DNA of 64,000 bases from Mycteria americana. Its lineage: Eukaryota > Chordata > Aves > Ciconiiformes > Ciconiidae. How positions within the stretch are numbered: the stretch's first letter is position 1; every line of letters starts with the position of its first letter. This document shows, in pieces, positions 43,342 to 54,821 of this stretch. The position numbers and the translations under genes were made by a program. The notes under the pieces were generated by a model. It had not been told where the DNA came from. It ran no database searches and worked only from the letters and a program-made list of their open reading frames with translations. The stretch lies in contig NC_134365.1 in the NCBI RefSeq assembly GCF_035582795.1, positions 222,039,887-222,103,886 of the forward strand, given 5' to 3'.

Positions 43342-45247
43342 TCAGCAGTTCCCGGTGTAGCAGAGCTCGGCGATGCCGTCGGGGATGGCGCGGAAGTACT
43401 CCAGGCTGGCGCGGTGCACCTTGCAGCGGTATTTGCCGCAGGTTTTGGCGTACTGCAGAAAGTGGGGCGCCCCGGGGAAGAGGACGTTGTCGGCCAGGAC
43501 GGTGGCCCCCTCGGCCAGCAGCCGGTGGCTCTCCAGCAGCCGCAGGTCTCGCAGGTAGCAGCGCTTCCAGTGATCCATGAAGACGAAGTCGGCCTTCGGC
43601 AGGCCGTGCTTCTCCCGCAGCCGGGGGATCACCTCCTCCGAGGGGCCCACAATCAGCTCCACCTGCGCCGGATCCCCCCCCCCCTCAGCCCCTGGGCTGG
43701 GCTACCGGGGTGCCAACCCGCACCCCACGGGGCGTCGGGGGGCAAGCGGCCCCCAGGGACCGGCGGGGGCAAGGAGCCGGCCTTTCCCTTCCCCGCTGGC
43801 CCCCCCGGCAGCGGGCGCGGGCTGGGAGAGCGGGGCGAGGTGCCAGGGAAGGGAAGGGTCCCCCCAGCAACGGTGGTGGGGGGGGGAAGAGCCGGGCTTT
43901 CCCCCGTCCCGGCGCCCGGGCGCGGTGCTCACCGTCTGCTCGTCGAAGCCGGCCAGGCGGATGACCTTCTCGGCCACGGCGGCGTGGCGGGGGTCCGCCT
44001 CCACGGTGTAAAGGCGGGCGCCCGGGGGCAGCCCCTGCGCCAGCAGCACCGTGCCGTAGCCGCAGTAGGTGCCCAGCTCCAGCACCCGCAGCGGCGCCCG
44101 CTCCTGCAGCAGCCGCTCCACGATCCTCCCTGCCGCGGCCCAGAGCCCTCAGCGCCGGGGGCTGCACCCCCACCGCCCCCCCTTCCCGGGCAGGGCGAGG
44201 GCGCCGGCCGGTTCCCCGGCGCCGAGGGGGAGGTGAAGGGCCCTGCCAAAGCTCCCCGCGTCCCCAGCCAGCCCTTGCCCAGACGCCCCAGCCGCGCTGG
44301 GGCTGCCGAGCCCTGACAATGGTGCCGCGGCTGTGCCGGCGGTGCCGCGGCTGTGCCATCAGTACTGTGGCCTGTATCAACAGTGCCACGGCTGTGCCAG
44401 CGACGCTGTGGCACACCAGCAGTGCCATGGCCACACCAACAGTGTCACAGCCGTGTCAATGGTGTCGTGGCCATGCCAACAGTGCCACGGCTGTGCCAGT
44501 GGTGCAGTGGCCACGCCAACAATGCCATGGCCATGCCAATGGTGCCACGGCCACGCCAACAGTGTCACAACCATGTCAATGGTGCCATGGCCACACCAAT
44601 GGTGCCATGGTTGTGCCAATGGTGCCACGGCCACGCCAACAGTGTCACGACCATGTCAATGGTGCCATGGCCATGCCAACAGTGCCATGGCTGTGCCAGT
44701 GGTGCCATGGCTACACCAATGGTGCCACGGCCACGCCAACAGTGTCACGGTCATGCCAACGATGCCATGGCCACACCGATGGTGCCGGGCCATGCCAACG
44801 GTGCCTCAGCCACACCAACAGCGTCACGGCCAGGTCAATGGTGCCATGGCCACACCAACAGTGCCGTGGCTGCGCTGGTGGTGCCACGGCCACGCCGTTG
44901 GTGTCGTGGCCTCACTAACGATGCCGCCGCGGCCACGCCCGGTGCCGGGACCCCCGCGGCGCTGACGGGCGAGGGTCGCGCTCACCTTTGACGGGCCCCA
45001 CGCTGCTGAGGTGCTCGCAGCGGTAGCACCACTGGTCGAAGGTCTGCAGGAGGTGCCGGGGGTCGCCGGGGATGGCGTGGGCCAGCAGGTACTGGAAGGC
45101 GCGCTGCTCCCGCGGGACGCCGGTGAGCCGGTCCCGCAGCCAGCCCACCAGCACCGCCCGGTACAGCAGCACCAAGTAGTGCCGGTAGCGGATCAGCAGG
45201 GTGACGAGGAAGGGGAGGAAGGCCAGGGCGATCGCCGGCGACACCAT
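43342..45247 (-). CDS. TOMT: TOMT transmembrane O-methyltransferase
   Basis: TOMT is a COMT-family membrane protein needed in inner-ear hair cells to traffic the TMC1/TMC2 mechanotransduction channels; loss causes deafness in mammals (LRTOMT/DFNB63). Exons 45247-44986, 44129-43933 and 43662-43342 join in phase to give 259 residues. It starts [13 protein letters not shown] with one N-terminal hydrophobic segment (about residues 3-20). The SAM-binding motif [16 protein letters not shown] follows, then [32 protein letters not shown] and [20 protein letters not shown], matching the COMT fold. As recalled, mammalian TOMT replaces some catalytic COMT residues; here DHWKRCYL occupies the metal/active-site loop. 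No AATAAA on the minus strand was found before the ANAPC15 3' end. Intron 1 holds a 20-bp minisatellite. Confidence 0.96.
44312..44925. repeat. 20-bp minisatellite in TOMT intron 1
   Basis: About 30 strictly 20-bp units (GGTGCCATGGCCACACCAAT and variants), with a period so constant that three units fill every 60 bases. The unit is partly self-complementary around CCATGG and GGCC. Confidence 0.95.
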
Positions 45248-46859
45248 CGCGGGCGGGGCTGAGGCTGTGGGAAGGGCCCCCCCGCGGGGGATGCTGGCGT
45301 GGGGGGGTCCTCCCAGGGTGCCGGCCCCGCAGCTCCACTCGTGCCGTGAGCTGGCCGTGCTCTGCGCCCCCCGGGAAGCGCCTCTCCCTGGGCTGCAGGG
45401 CTGTGGCCGGAGCCGGGCGGGGGCACCCTGGGGTGCTCTGGGGGTGCCGGGGACCCCTCTGCAGGGCTGGTGTCGTGGGGGGCCGGGCTGTGGGGCTGCT
45501 CGGGGGGGGCAGCCCCTCACACCCCCCTCGTCCCAGCTTTGCTGTCCCCGCGCCCCATATCCTGCGCCCCACGCCCCGCGCTGCACCCCACAGCCGGGGC
45601 TGTTGGGGGTCCCCAGCCGCAGCGAGGGGCCGTGGGGGTGGCACCTACCTGTCCCCACGCTCCGGGCAGGCAGCAGGCAGGCAGCAGGCAGGCAGCAGGC
45701 AGCAGGCAGGCAGCAGGCAGCAGGCAGCCCTGCGTGGCCCCGCGCGGTGCCAAGCCCTGCTGCCCGCTCAATTATTGATGGTGTCACCTTAGCCGCAGCC
45801 GGCACCGGCTCCGGTTACCGGTGACCGGGCTGAGGGGGGCTGGGGCCAGGGACGGGGCCAGGCTGGGGCTGGGGGGTGGCCCTGGGGCTGGGGTCCCCTC
45901 ACGGGCTGGGGGAGCAGAGCCTGGCGGGCGCGGGACCGGGGGGAAGGATGCAGGGTTGGGGGGCCAGGGGCGGACGCCGGGGCAGGGCTGGGGGCGGTGC
46001 CCCTCGGGGACCCCCGGCCGCCCCGGGGAAGGCGCCTGGCCCCGGGGATCCCCAAGCCCCACAGACCCCCCCCCCCCCCCCCCCCCCGGCGCGTCCCCCA
46101 CCCAGCACCGCGGGGCCTCAGTCCCCGCACAGCCGGAGCGAGGGGCGACGTCCTGCCGGGCTGAGCACCCACGCGCTCATCGCAGCGATGGGCCCGGGGG
46201 GCCGGCAGCCCCCGGGAAGCCGCTCCTGTGCCCGGCGACGCCGCGGGCACCTGCGAGACGGCGCGGGAGGGCAGAGCAAAGGGCATCGCCCCTCCGACGG
46301 CCCCCCGGATCCCCCCAGCCCCCCGCCTCCCCGGAGGCCGCGCGGCGAGGCCGGAGCGAGCCATCGCCCCGTGGTCCCCGGTGCCGGCGGGGCTGCGGGC
46401 AGGGATGTCCCCGCCACCCGTGTCACCCAGTGCCAGGCTCCGGGGTGGCAGCCGCCCCCCTCCCCGTCCCCTTGCACCGGGGGCCACGCGCCCGTGGGGC
46501 CTTGCGGCGGGAGGGCTCCTGGGGGGTCCCTTGTTGGGGGGGGGGGGGGTGTCCAGGGCTGCAGGGCAGGCGGGACCCCCGGCGTGGGGCACGGGGGGGG
46601 CACCCGCTCCGCACCCCGCATTTTCCACGCACGGAGCGGCACACGGCCGAGGGGACACGCGGGGGTCCCCGTGGTGGGGGTCCCCGTGGCGGGGGTGGGC
46701 ACGGGGCAGGGGGTGCTGGGGTGCTGGGGTGCTGGCCAGCGGGGTCCCCCCGGCACTGGCAACGCTGCCAGCACAGGCAGCGGGGAGCTGCGGGCAGGAT
46801 CGGGGCCGGAGGAAGCGGGGCCTCAGCTTGGCCCCCCCCAAGGCGGGGATGCTCAAACC
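45248..46859. other. TOMT upstream region
   Basis: GC-rich sequence upstream of TOMT with a GGCAGCAGGCA array at 45665-45728, a C-run of 22 at 46066-46087 and a GCTGGGGT repeat near 46710-46735. No conserved exon is recognised, including none of LRRC51. Confidence 0.55.
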
Positions 46860-47560
46860 TGCAGGGGGGCAGCAGGGGGCAAGGGGAAGTCCTCGGGCTT
46901 GGGGGGCTCAGGGCTCGGGGGGCTCAGAGGGTTCGGGGGGGCTTGGGAGGCGCAGGGGATTTGGGGCGCAGGGATGTCAAGGGTCGGGGGGTTCAGATTG
47001 CTCAGGGGGTTTGGGGGGCTCAGGGTTTGGGGACTCAGGGGACCCAGGGCTCGGGGAGGGCTCAGATGGTTTGGGGGGCTTGGGGCCTCAGGGGTCTCAG
47101 GGCGCGGGGGGGGCTCGGACAGTTTGGGGGGCTCAGGGCTTGGGGCCTCAGGACTTGGGGGACTCAGGTGGTTTGGGGGGCTCAGATGGTTTGGGGGGCT
47201 CAGGGCTTGGGGGGCTCAGACGGTTTGGGGGGCTCGGGGCACCCACCGAGGTCCCGGCAGCAGACCTTCTCCAGAAGCCCCTGCCCGGCTGCCCCAGGTC
47301 GCTGCAGGCAGCGCAGGCAGGGCCCGGCGGGCAGAACGGGGGGGGGCCCGGCACGGTGCTGCCTGCGCGGGGGGTGCGGGCAGGGGGCTTCGGGGCCGGG
47401 CAGAGCCCGAGGCACCGGAGCTGCCCCGAAGGGCTTTGGCCGGGCGGGCAGCGAAGCGCGGGCAGCAACGTGCGGGCAGCAACGTGCGGGCAGGCGGCGA
47501 AGCGCAGGCAGCCAAGCGCGGGCAGCCAAGCAGGCAGGGCTCCCAGCACAGCCCCCGCCC
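46860..47560. repeat. GGGGGGCTCAGGGCTTGG array and GGGCAGC(A)A units
   Basis: From 46895 to 47240 there are degenerate 18-22-bp units of GGCTCAGGGCTTGGGG or GGCTCAGATGGTTTGG. From about 47450 to 47540 there are 14-16-bp units (GGGCAGCAACGTGC, GGCAGCCAAGCGCG). Both are separate from the nonamer array that follows. Confidence 0.8.
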
Positions 47561-47727
47561 CGCCCCGGCCGTGCCTCAGTTTCCCCACCCCACCGGGCTG
47601 CCGGCTCCTCCGCGCCGGGCGCCCCGTGGGTCCCCCCGTGGGGCCGGGCTGCCCCGTTCCCGTCCCCGGCGGCCGCCCCACCCGTGTCCCGGGTCAGCGG
47701 GAGCGGCCGTGGGCCCCCCCGGAGACT

Positions 47728-50700
47728 CCCATGCACTGGGGGCGCTGGGGGCATTGGGGGCACTGGGGGCACTGGGGGCGCTGGGGGCACTGGGAGCGCT
47801 GGGGGCACTGGGAGCGCTGGGGGCACTGGGGCTGTTGGGGGCACTGGGAGCGCTGGGGGCACTGGGGGCATCAGGAGCGCTGGGGGCACTGGGAGCGCTG
47901 GGTGCACTGGGGGCACTGGGGGCATCAGGAGCGCTGGGGGCACTGGGAGGCACTGCGGATGTTGGGGGCACTGGGAGCATTATGGGGCACTGGGGATGTT
48001 GGGGACACTGGGGGTGTTGGGGGCACTGGGAGCGCTGGGGGCACTGGGGGCGCTGGGGGCACTGGGAGCGCTGGGGGCACTGGGGGCGCTGGGGGCACTG
48101 GGGGTGTTGGGGGCAATGGCGGTGTTGGGGGCACTGGGAGCGCTGGGGGCACTGGGAGCGCTGGGGGCACTGGGGCTGTTGGGGGCACTGGGAGCGCTGG
48201 GGGCACTGGGGGCATCAGGAGCGCTGGGGGCACTGGGAGCGCTGGGTGCACTGGGGGCACTGGGGGCATCAGGAGCGCTGGGGGCACTGGGAGGCACTGC
48301 GGATGTTGGGGGCACTGGGAGCATTATGGGGCACTGGGGATGTTGGGGACACTGGGGGTGTTGGGGGCACTGGGAGCGCTGGGGGCACTGGGGGCGCTGG
48401 GGGCACTGGGAGCGCTGGGGGCACTGGGGGCGCTGGGGGCACTGGGGGTGTTGGGGGCAATGGCGGTGTTGGGGGCACTGGGAGCGCTGGTGGCACTGGG
48501 GGCATCAGGAGCGCTGGGGGCACTGGGAGGCACTGCGGATGTTGGGGGCACTGGGAGCATTATGGGGCACTGGGGATGTTGGGGACACTGGGGGTGTTGG
48601 GGGCACTGGGGGCGCTGGGGGCACTGGGAGCGCTGGGGGCACTGGGAGCACTGGGGGCACTGGTAGCGCTGGGGGCGCGGGGGGCACTGGGAGCGGTGGG
48701 GGCACTGGGAGCGCTGGGGGCACTGGGGGCACTGGGGCATCAGGAGCGCTGGGGGCACTGGGGGTGTTGGGGGCACTGGGGGAGCTGGGGGCACTGGGGG
48801 CACTGCGGGTACTGGGAGCGCTGGGGGCACTGGGAGCGCTGGGGGCACTGGGGGTGTTGGGGGCACTGGGAGCGCTGGGGGCACTGGGGGCACTGGAGGC
48901 ACTGGGAGCACTGGGGGCACTGGGAGCGCTGGGGGCACTGGGGGCACTGGGGGCACTGGGAGCACTGGGGGCACTGGGAGCGCTGGGGGCACTGGGGGCA
49001 CTGGGGGCACTGGGAGCACTGGGGGCACTGGGGGTGTTGGGGGCACTGGGAGCGCTGGGGGCAGTGGGGGCACTGGGGGCGCTGGGGGCACTGGGAGCGC
49101 TGGGGGCACTGGGGGCACTGCGGGTACTGGGGCACTGGCAGTCTGGGGGCACTGGGAGTGCTGGGGGCACTGGGAGCACTGGGGGCACTGGGAGCGCTGG
49201 GGGCACTGGGGGCACTGGGGGCACTGGGATCGCTGGGGGCACTGGGGGCGCTGGGGGCACTAGGAGCGCTGGGGGCACTGGGAGCGCTGGGGGCACTGGA
49301 GGCACTGGGGCACTGGCAGTCTGGGGGCACTGGGAGTGCTGGGGGCACTGGGAGCACTGGGGGCACTGGGAGCGCTGGGGGCACTGGGGGCACTGGGGGC
49401 ACTGGGAGCGCTGGGGGCACTGGGGGTGTTGGGGGCACTGGGAGCGCTGGGGGCACTGGGGGCACTGGGAGCACTGGGGGCACTGGGAGTGCTGGGGGCA
49501 CTGGGGGCACTGGGAGCACTGGGGACACTGGGAGCGCTGGGGTCACTGGGGGCACCGGGGGCACTGGGGGTGTTGGGGGCACTGGGAGAGCTGGGGGCAC
49601 TGGGAGTGCTGGGGGCACTGGGGGCACTGGGGGCACTGGGAGCACTGGGGGCATCAGGAGCGCTGGGGGCACTGGGAGGCACTGCGGATGTTGGGGGCAC
49701 TGGGAGCATTATGGGGCACTGGGGATGTTGGGGACACTGGGGGTGTTGGGGGCACTGGGAGCGCTGGGGGCACTGGGGGCGCTGGGGGCACTGGGAGCGC
49801 TGGGGGCACTGGGGGTTTTGGGGGCACTGAGAGCGCTGGGGGCACTGGGAGTGCTGGGGGCACTGGGGGCGCTGGGCGCACTGGGAGCACTGGGGGCACT
49901 GGGAGCGCTGGGGGCACTGGGGGCACTGGGGCACTGGGAGCACTGGGGGCACTGGGAGCGCTGGGGGCACTGAGGGCACTGGGGGCATCAGGAGCGCTGG
50001 GGGCACTGGGGGCACTGGGAGCACTGGGGGCACTGGGGGCAATGGGGGCACCGGTAGCTCTGGGGGCACTGGGGGCACTGGGAGCGCTGGGGGCACTGGG
50101 GGTGTTGGGGGCACTGGGACCGCTGGGGGCACTGGGAGCGCTGGGGGCACTGGGGGCACTGGGGGCACTGGGGGCACTGGGAGCGCTGGGGGCACTGGGG
50201 GCATCAGGAGCGCTGGGGGCACTGGGAGCGCTGGGGGCACTGGTGGCACTGGGAGCACTGGGAGTGCTGGGAGCGCTGGGGGCACTGGGAGTCTGGGGGC
50301 ACTGGGAGCGCTGGGGGCACTGGGGGCACTGGGGGCGCTGGGGGCGCTGGGGGCACTGGGGGTGTTGGGGGCACTGGGAGCGCTGGGGGCACTGGGGGCA
50401 CTGGGGGCACTGGGAGCACTGGGGGCACTGGGAGTGCTGGGGGCACTGGGGGTGTTGGGGCTCTGGGAGCACTGGGGGCACTGGGAGCGGTGGGGGCACT
50501 TGGGGCACTGGGAGCGCTGCGGGCACTGGGGGTGTTGGGGGCACTGGGAGCGCTGGGGGCACTGGGGGCACTGGGAGCGCTGGGGGCACTGGGAATGCTG
50601 GGGGCACTGGGGGCACTGGGAGCACTGGGGACACTGGGAGTGCTGGGGGCACTGGGGGCATCAGGAGCGCTGGGGGCACTGGGGGTGTTGGGGGCACTGG

Positions 50701-53700
50701 GGGAGCTGGGGGCACTGGGAGGCACTGGGGGCACTGCAGATGTTGGGGGCACTGGGAGCATTATGGGGCACTGGGGATGTTGGGGACACTGGGGGTGTTG
50801 GGGGCACTGGGAGCGCTGGGGTCACTGGGAGTGCTGGGGGCACTGCGAGCACTGGGGGCACTGGGGGCACTGGGAGCGGTGGGGGCACTGGGAGCGCTGG
50901 GGGCACTGGGGGTGTTGGGGGCACTGGGAGCGCTGGGGGCACTGGGGGCATTGGGGCACTGGGGGCACTGGGGGCACTGGGGGCACTGGGAGCGCTGGGG
51001 GCACTGGGGGTGTTGGGGGCACTGGGAGTCTGGGGGCACTGGGAGTGCTGGGGGCACTGGGGGCGCTGGGGGCACTGGGGGCACTGGGGGCACTGGGATC
51101 GCTGGGGGCACTGGGGGTGGTGGGGGCACTGGGAGTGCTGGGGGCACTGGGGGCACTGGGGGCACTGGCGGCACTGGGAGCACTGGGGGCACTGGGAGTG
51201 CTGGGGGCACTGGGGGTGTTGGGGCTCTGGGAGCACTGGGGGCACTGGGGGTGTTGGGGGCACTGGGGGCACTGGGATCGCTGGGGGCACTGGGGGTGTT
51301 GGGGGCACTGGGAGCGCTGGGGGCACTGGGGGCACTGGGAGCGGTGGGGGTAGTGGGAGCACTGGGGGCACTGGGAGCGCTGGGGCACTGGGGGCACAGG
51401 GAGCACTGGGGGCACTGGGAGCGCTGGGGGCACTGGGGGCGCTGGGGGCACTGGGAGCGCTGGGGGCACTGGGACCGCTGGGGGCACTGGGGGTGTTGGG
51501 GGCAATGGCGGTGTTGGGGGCACTGGGAGCGCTGGTGGCACTGGGAGTGCTGGGGGCACTGGGGTCGCTGGGGGCACTGGGAGCACTGGGGGCACTGGTA
51601 GCGCTGGGGGCGCTGGGGGCACTGGGGGCACTGGGGGCACTGGGAGCTCTGGGGGCACTGGGGGCACTGGGGCATCAGGAGCGCTGGGGGCACTGGGGGT
51701 GTTGGGGGCACTGGGGGAGCTGGGGGCACTGGGAGCATTATGGGGCACTGGGGATGTTGGGGACACTGGGGGTGTTGGGGGCACTGGGAGCGCTGGGGTC
51801 ACTGGGAGTGCTGGGGGCACTGCGAGCACTGGGGGCACTGGGGGCACTGGGAGCGGTGGGGGCACTGGGAGCGCTGGGGGCACTGGGGGTGTTGGGGGCA
51901 CTGGGAGCGCTGGGGGCACTGGGGGCATTGGGGCACTGGGGGCACTGGGGGCACTGGGAGCGCTGGGGGCACTGGGGGTGTTGGGGGCACTGGGAGTCTG
52001 GGGGCACTGGGAGTGCTGGGGGCACTGGGGGCGCTGGGGGCACTGGGAGCGCTGGGGGCACTGGGGGCACTGGGGGCACTGGGATCGCTGGGGGCACTGG
52101 GGGTGTTGGGGGCACTGGGAGTGCTGGGGGCACTGGGGGCACTGGGGGCACTGGCGGCACTGGGAGCACTGGGGGCACTGGGAGTGCTGGGGGCACTGGG
52201 GGTGTTGGGGCTCTGGGAGCACTGGGGGCACTGGGAGCGCTGGGGGCACTCGGGGCACTGGGAGTGCTGCGGGCACTGGGAGTGCTGGGGGCACTGGTGG
52301 CACTGGGAGCACTGGGGACACTGGGAGCGCTGGGGTCACTGGGGGCACCGGGGGCACTGGGGGTGTTGGGGGCACTGGGAGAGCTGGGGGCACTGGGAGT
52401 GCTGGGGGCACTGGGGGCACTGGGGGCACTGGGAGCACTGGGGGCATCAGGAGCGCTGGCGGCACTGGGAGGCACTGCGGATGTTGGGGGCACTGGGAGC
52501 ATCATGGGGCACTGGGGATGTTGGGGACACTGGGGGTGTTGGGGGCACTGGGAGCGCTGGGGGCACTGGGAGTGCTGGGGGCACTGGGGGCACTGGGGGC
52601 ACTGGGAGCACTGGGGGCATCGGGAGCGCTGGGGGCACTGGGAGGCACTGCGGATGTTGGGGGCACTGGGAGCATTATGGGGCACTGGGGATGTTGGGGA
52701 CACTGGGGGTGTTGGGGGCACTGGGAGCGCTGGGGGCACTGGGGGCGCTGGGGGCACTGGGAGCGCTGGGGGCACTGGGGGTGTTGGGGGCACTGGGAGC
52801 GCTGGGGGCACTGGGGGCATTGGGGCACTGGGGGCACTGGGGGCACTGGGAGCGCTGGGGGCACTGGGGGTGTTGGGGGCACTGGGAGTCTGGGGGCACT
52901 GGGAGTGCTGGGGGCACTGGGGGCGCTGGGGGCACTGGGAGCGCTGGGGGCACTGGGGGCACTGGGGGCACTGGGATCGCTGGGGGCACTGGGGGTGTTG
53001 GGGGCACTGGGAGTGCTGGGGGCACTGGGGGCACTGGGGGCACTGGCGGCACTGGGAGCACTGGGGGCACTGGGAGTGCTGGGGGCACTGGGGGTGTTGG
53101 GGCTCTGGGAGCACTGGGGGCACTGGGAGCGCTGGGGGCACTCGGGGCACTGGGAGCGCTGCGGGCACTGGGAGTGCTGGGGGCACTGGTGGCACTGGGA
53201 GCACTGGGGACACTGGGAGCGCTGGGGTCACTGGGGGCACCGGGGGCACTGGGGGTGTTGGGGGCACTGGGAGAGCTGGGGGCACTGGGAGTGCTGGGGG
53301 CACTGGGGGCACTGGGGGCACTGGGAGCACTGGGGGCATCAGGAGCGCTGGCGGCACTGGGAGGCACTGCGGATGTTGGGGGCACTGGGAGCATCATGGG
53401 GCACTGGGGATGTTGGGGACACTGGGGGTGTTGGGGGCACTGGGAGCGCTGGGGGCACTGGGAGTGCTGGGGGCACTGGGGGCACTGGGGGCACTGGGAG
53501 CACTGGGGGCATCGGGAGCGCTGGGGGCACTGGGAGGCACTGCGGATGTTGGGGGCACTGGGAGCATTATGGGGCACTGGGGATGTTGGGGACACTGGGG
53601 GTGTTGGGGGCACTGGGAGCGCTGGGGGCACTGGGGGCGCTGGGGGCACTGGGAGCGCTGGGGGCACTGGGGGTTTTGGGGGCACTGAGAGCGCTGGGGG

Positions 53701-54270
53701 CACTGGGAGTGCTGGGGGCACTGGGGGCGCTGGGCGCACTGGGAGCACTGGGGGCACTGGGAGCGCTGGGGGCACTGGGGGCACTGGGGCACTGGGAGCA
53801 CTGGGGCACTGGGAGCGCTGGGGGCACTGAGGGCACTGGGGGCATCAGGAGCGCTGGGGGCACTGGGGGCACTGGGAGCACTGGGGGCACTGGGGGCAAT
53901 GGGGGCACCGGTAGCGCTGGGGGCACTGGGGGCACTGGGAGCGCTGGGGGCACTGGGGGTGTTGGGGGCACTGGGACCGCTGGGGGCACTGGGGGCACTG
54001 GGAGCGCTGAGGGCACTGGGGGCATCAGGAGCGCTGGGGGCACTGGGGGCACTGGGAGCACTGGGGGCACTGGGGGCAATGGGGGCACCGGTAGCGCTGG
54101 GGGCACTGGGGGCACTGGGAGCGCTGGGGGCACTGGGGGTGTTGGGGGCACTGGGACCGCTGGGGGCACTGGGGGCACTGGGAGCGCTGGGGGCACTGGG
54201 GGCATCAGGAGCGCTGGGGGCACTGCAGATGTTGGGGGCACTGGGAGCATTATGGGGCACTGGGAGCACG
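47728..54270. repeat. Giant G-rich nonamer array with higher-order structure
   Basis: About 6.5 kb of roughly 720 units of 9 bp: mainly GGGGGCACT, with GGGAGCGCT, GGGGGTGTT, GGGAGTGCT, GGGAGCACT and GGGGGCATC. Plus-strand frames read Gly-Ala-Leu, Gly-Thr-Gly or Trp-Gly-His repeats and minus-strand frames read Ser-Ala-Pro or Pro-Val-Pro, so several exceed 1,000 codons. A marker block with GCATTATGGGGCACTGGGG recurs 11 times at about 47978, 48322, 48558, 49708, 50758, 51738, 52500, 52674, 53393, 53566 and 54248. A block of about 892 bp is duplicated in tandem (52449 onward and 53341 onward). No start context, splice pattern or homology indicates a gene. It lies between TOMT and the LAMTOR1 promoter. 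Confidence 0.96.
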
Positions 54271-54287
54271 GGAGGCACAGGGGCACT

Positions 54288-54372
54288 GGGAGTACTGGGA
54301 GTACTGGTGTCACTGGTGTCACTGCTGTCACCGGCTGATGTCACTGCTGTCACCGGTTGGTGTCACCGGTGT
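54288..54372. repeat. TGTCACTGGTGTCAC-like short array
   Basis: Five or six degenerate 9-15-bp units (GTGTCACTG, CTGTCACCGG, TGATGTCACTG) form the boundary between the nonamer array and the LAMTOR1 promoter. They include TGATGTCA, a CRE-like sequence. Confidence 0.75.
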
Positions 54373-54821
54373 CACGGGGGTTCCCGCCCCGCCCCATCCT
54401 GGCGCTCGCGCGTGCGGACGCCCCCTGGCCGCAGACGCGCACGCGCGACCGCGCGCCGGCACCGCCCCCCGCCGCTCCCGTGACGCAGCTCGCGCGCTCC
54501 CAGCGGAGGGCGCGGCGCGGTGCAAGGGCGGGGCCGGCGCGCGCTCCCCCCTTCCCCCCCCCCCCCCGCCCCGTTCGGCGCCGCTGATTGGCTCCCCTGC
54601 ACGTGACGGCGGCGCCTTGAGGCGGGGCGGGGAGGAAGCGGGGCCCTTCCCTTCCCATTGGCTGCCTCCGCCCACGTGACGGGATGGCGGGTCACGGGGC
54701 AGGCGGCGGCGGGGGGTGGGGCGCGGCTCCGCCCCCCCGGCGCTCACGTGACCGGGGCGGCGGGGCCCCTGCCGGACACCGTAGCGGCGCCGCGCCCGGC
54801 CCGGCCCTGCTGCGCCTCGCC
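54373..54821 (+). promoter_or_regulatory. LAMTOR1 promoter with three CACGTGAC boxes
   Basis: A TATA-less CpG-rich promoter. CACGTGAC occurs at 54600-54607, 54673-54680 and, as the palindrome TCACGTGA plus C, at 54744-54752. Inverted CCAAT boxes (ATTGG) lie at 54587-54591 and 54657-54661. GTCACGTGAC-type E-boxes are the CLEAR elements bound by TFEB and TFE3 in lysosomal gene promoters, and LAMTOR1 is a lysosomal protein. Binding is inferred. Confidence 0.7.

Noticed and set aside
45821-54338. Open frames of 800-1,900 codons on the plus strand and Ser/Ala/Pro or Pro/Val frames on the minus strand
   Set aside because: They arise only because the 9-bp unit is a multiple of three and lacks stops in most frames. 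There are no splice patterns, no non-repetitive domain and no family resemblance.
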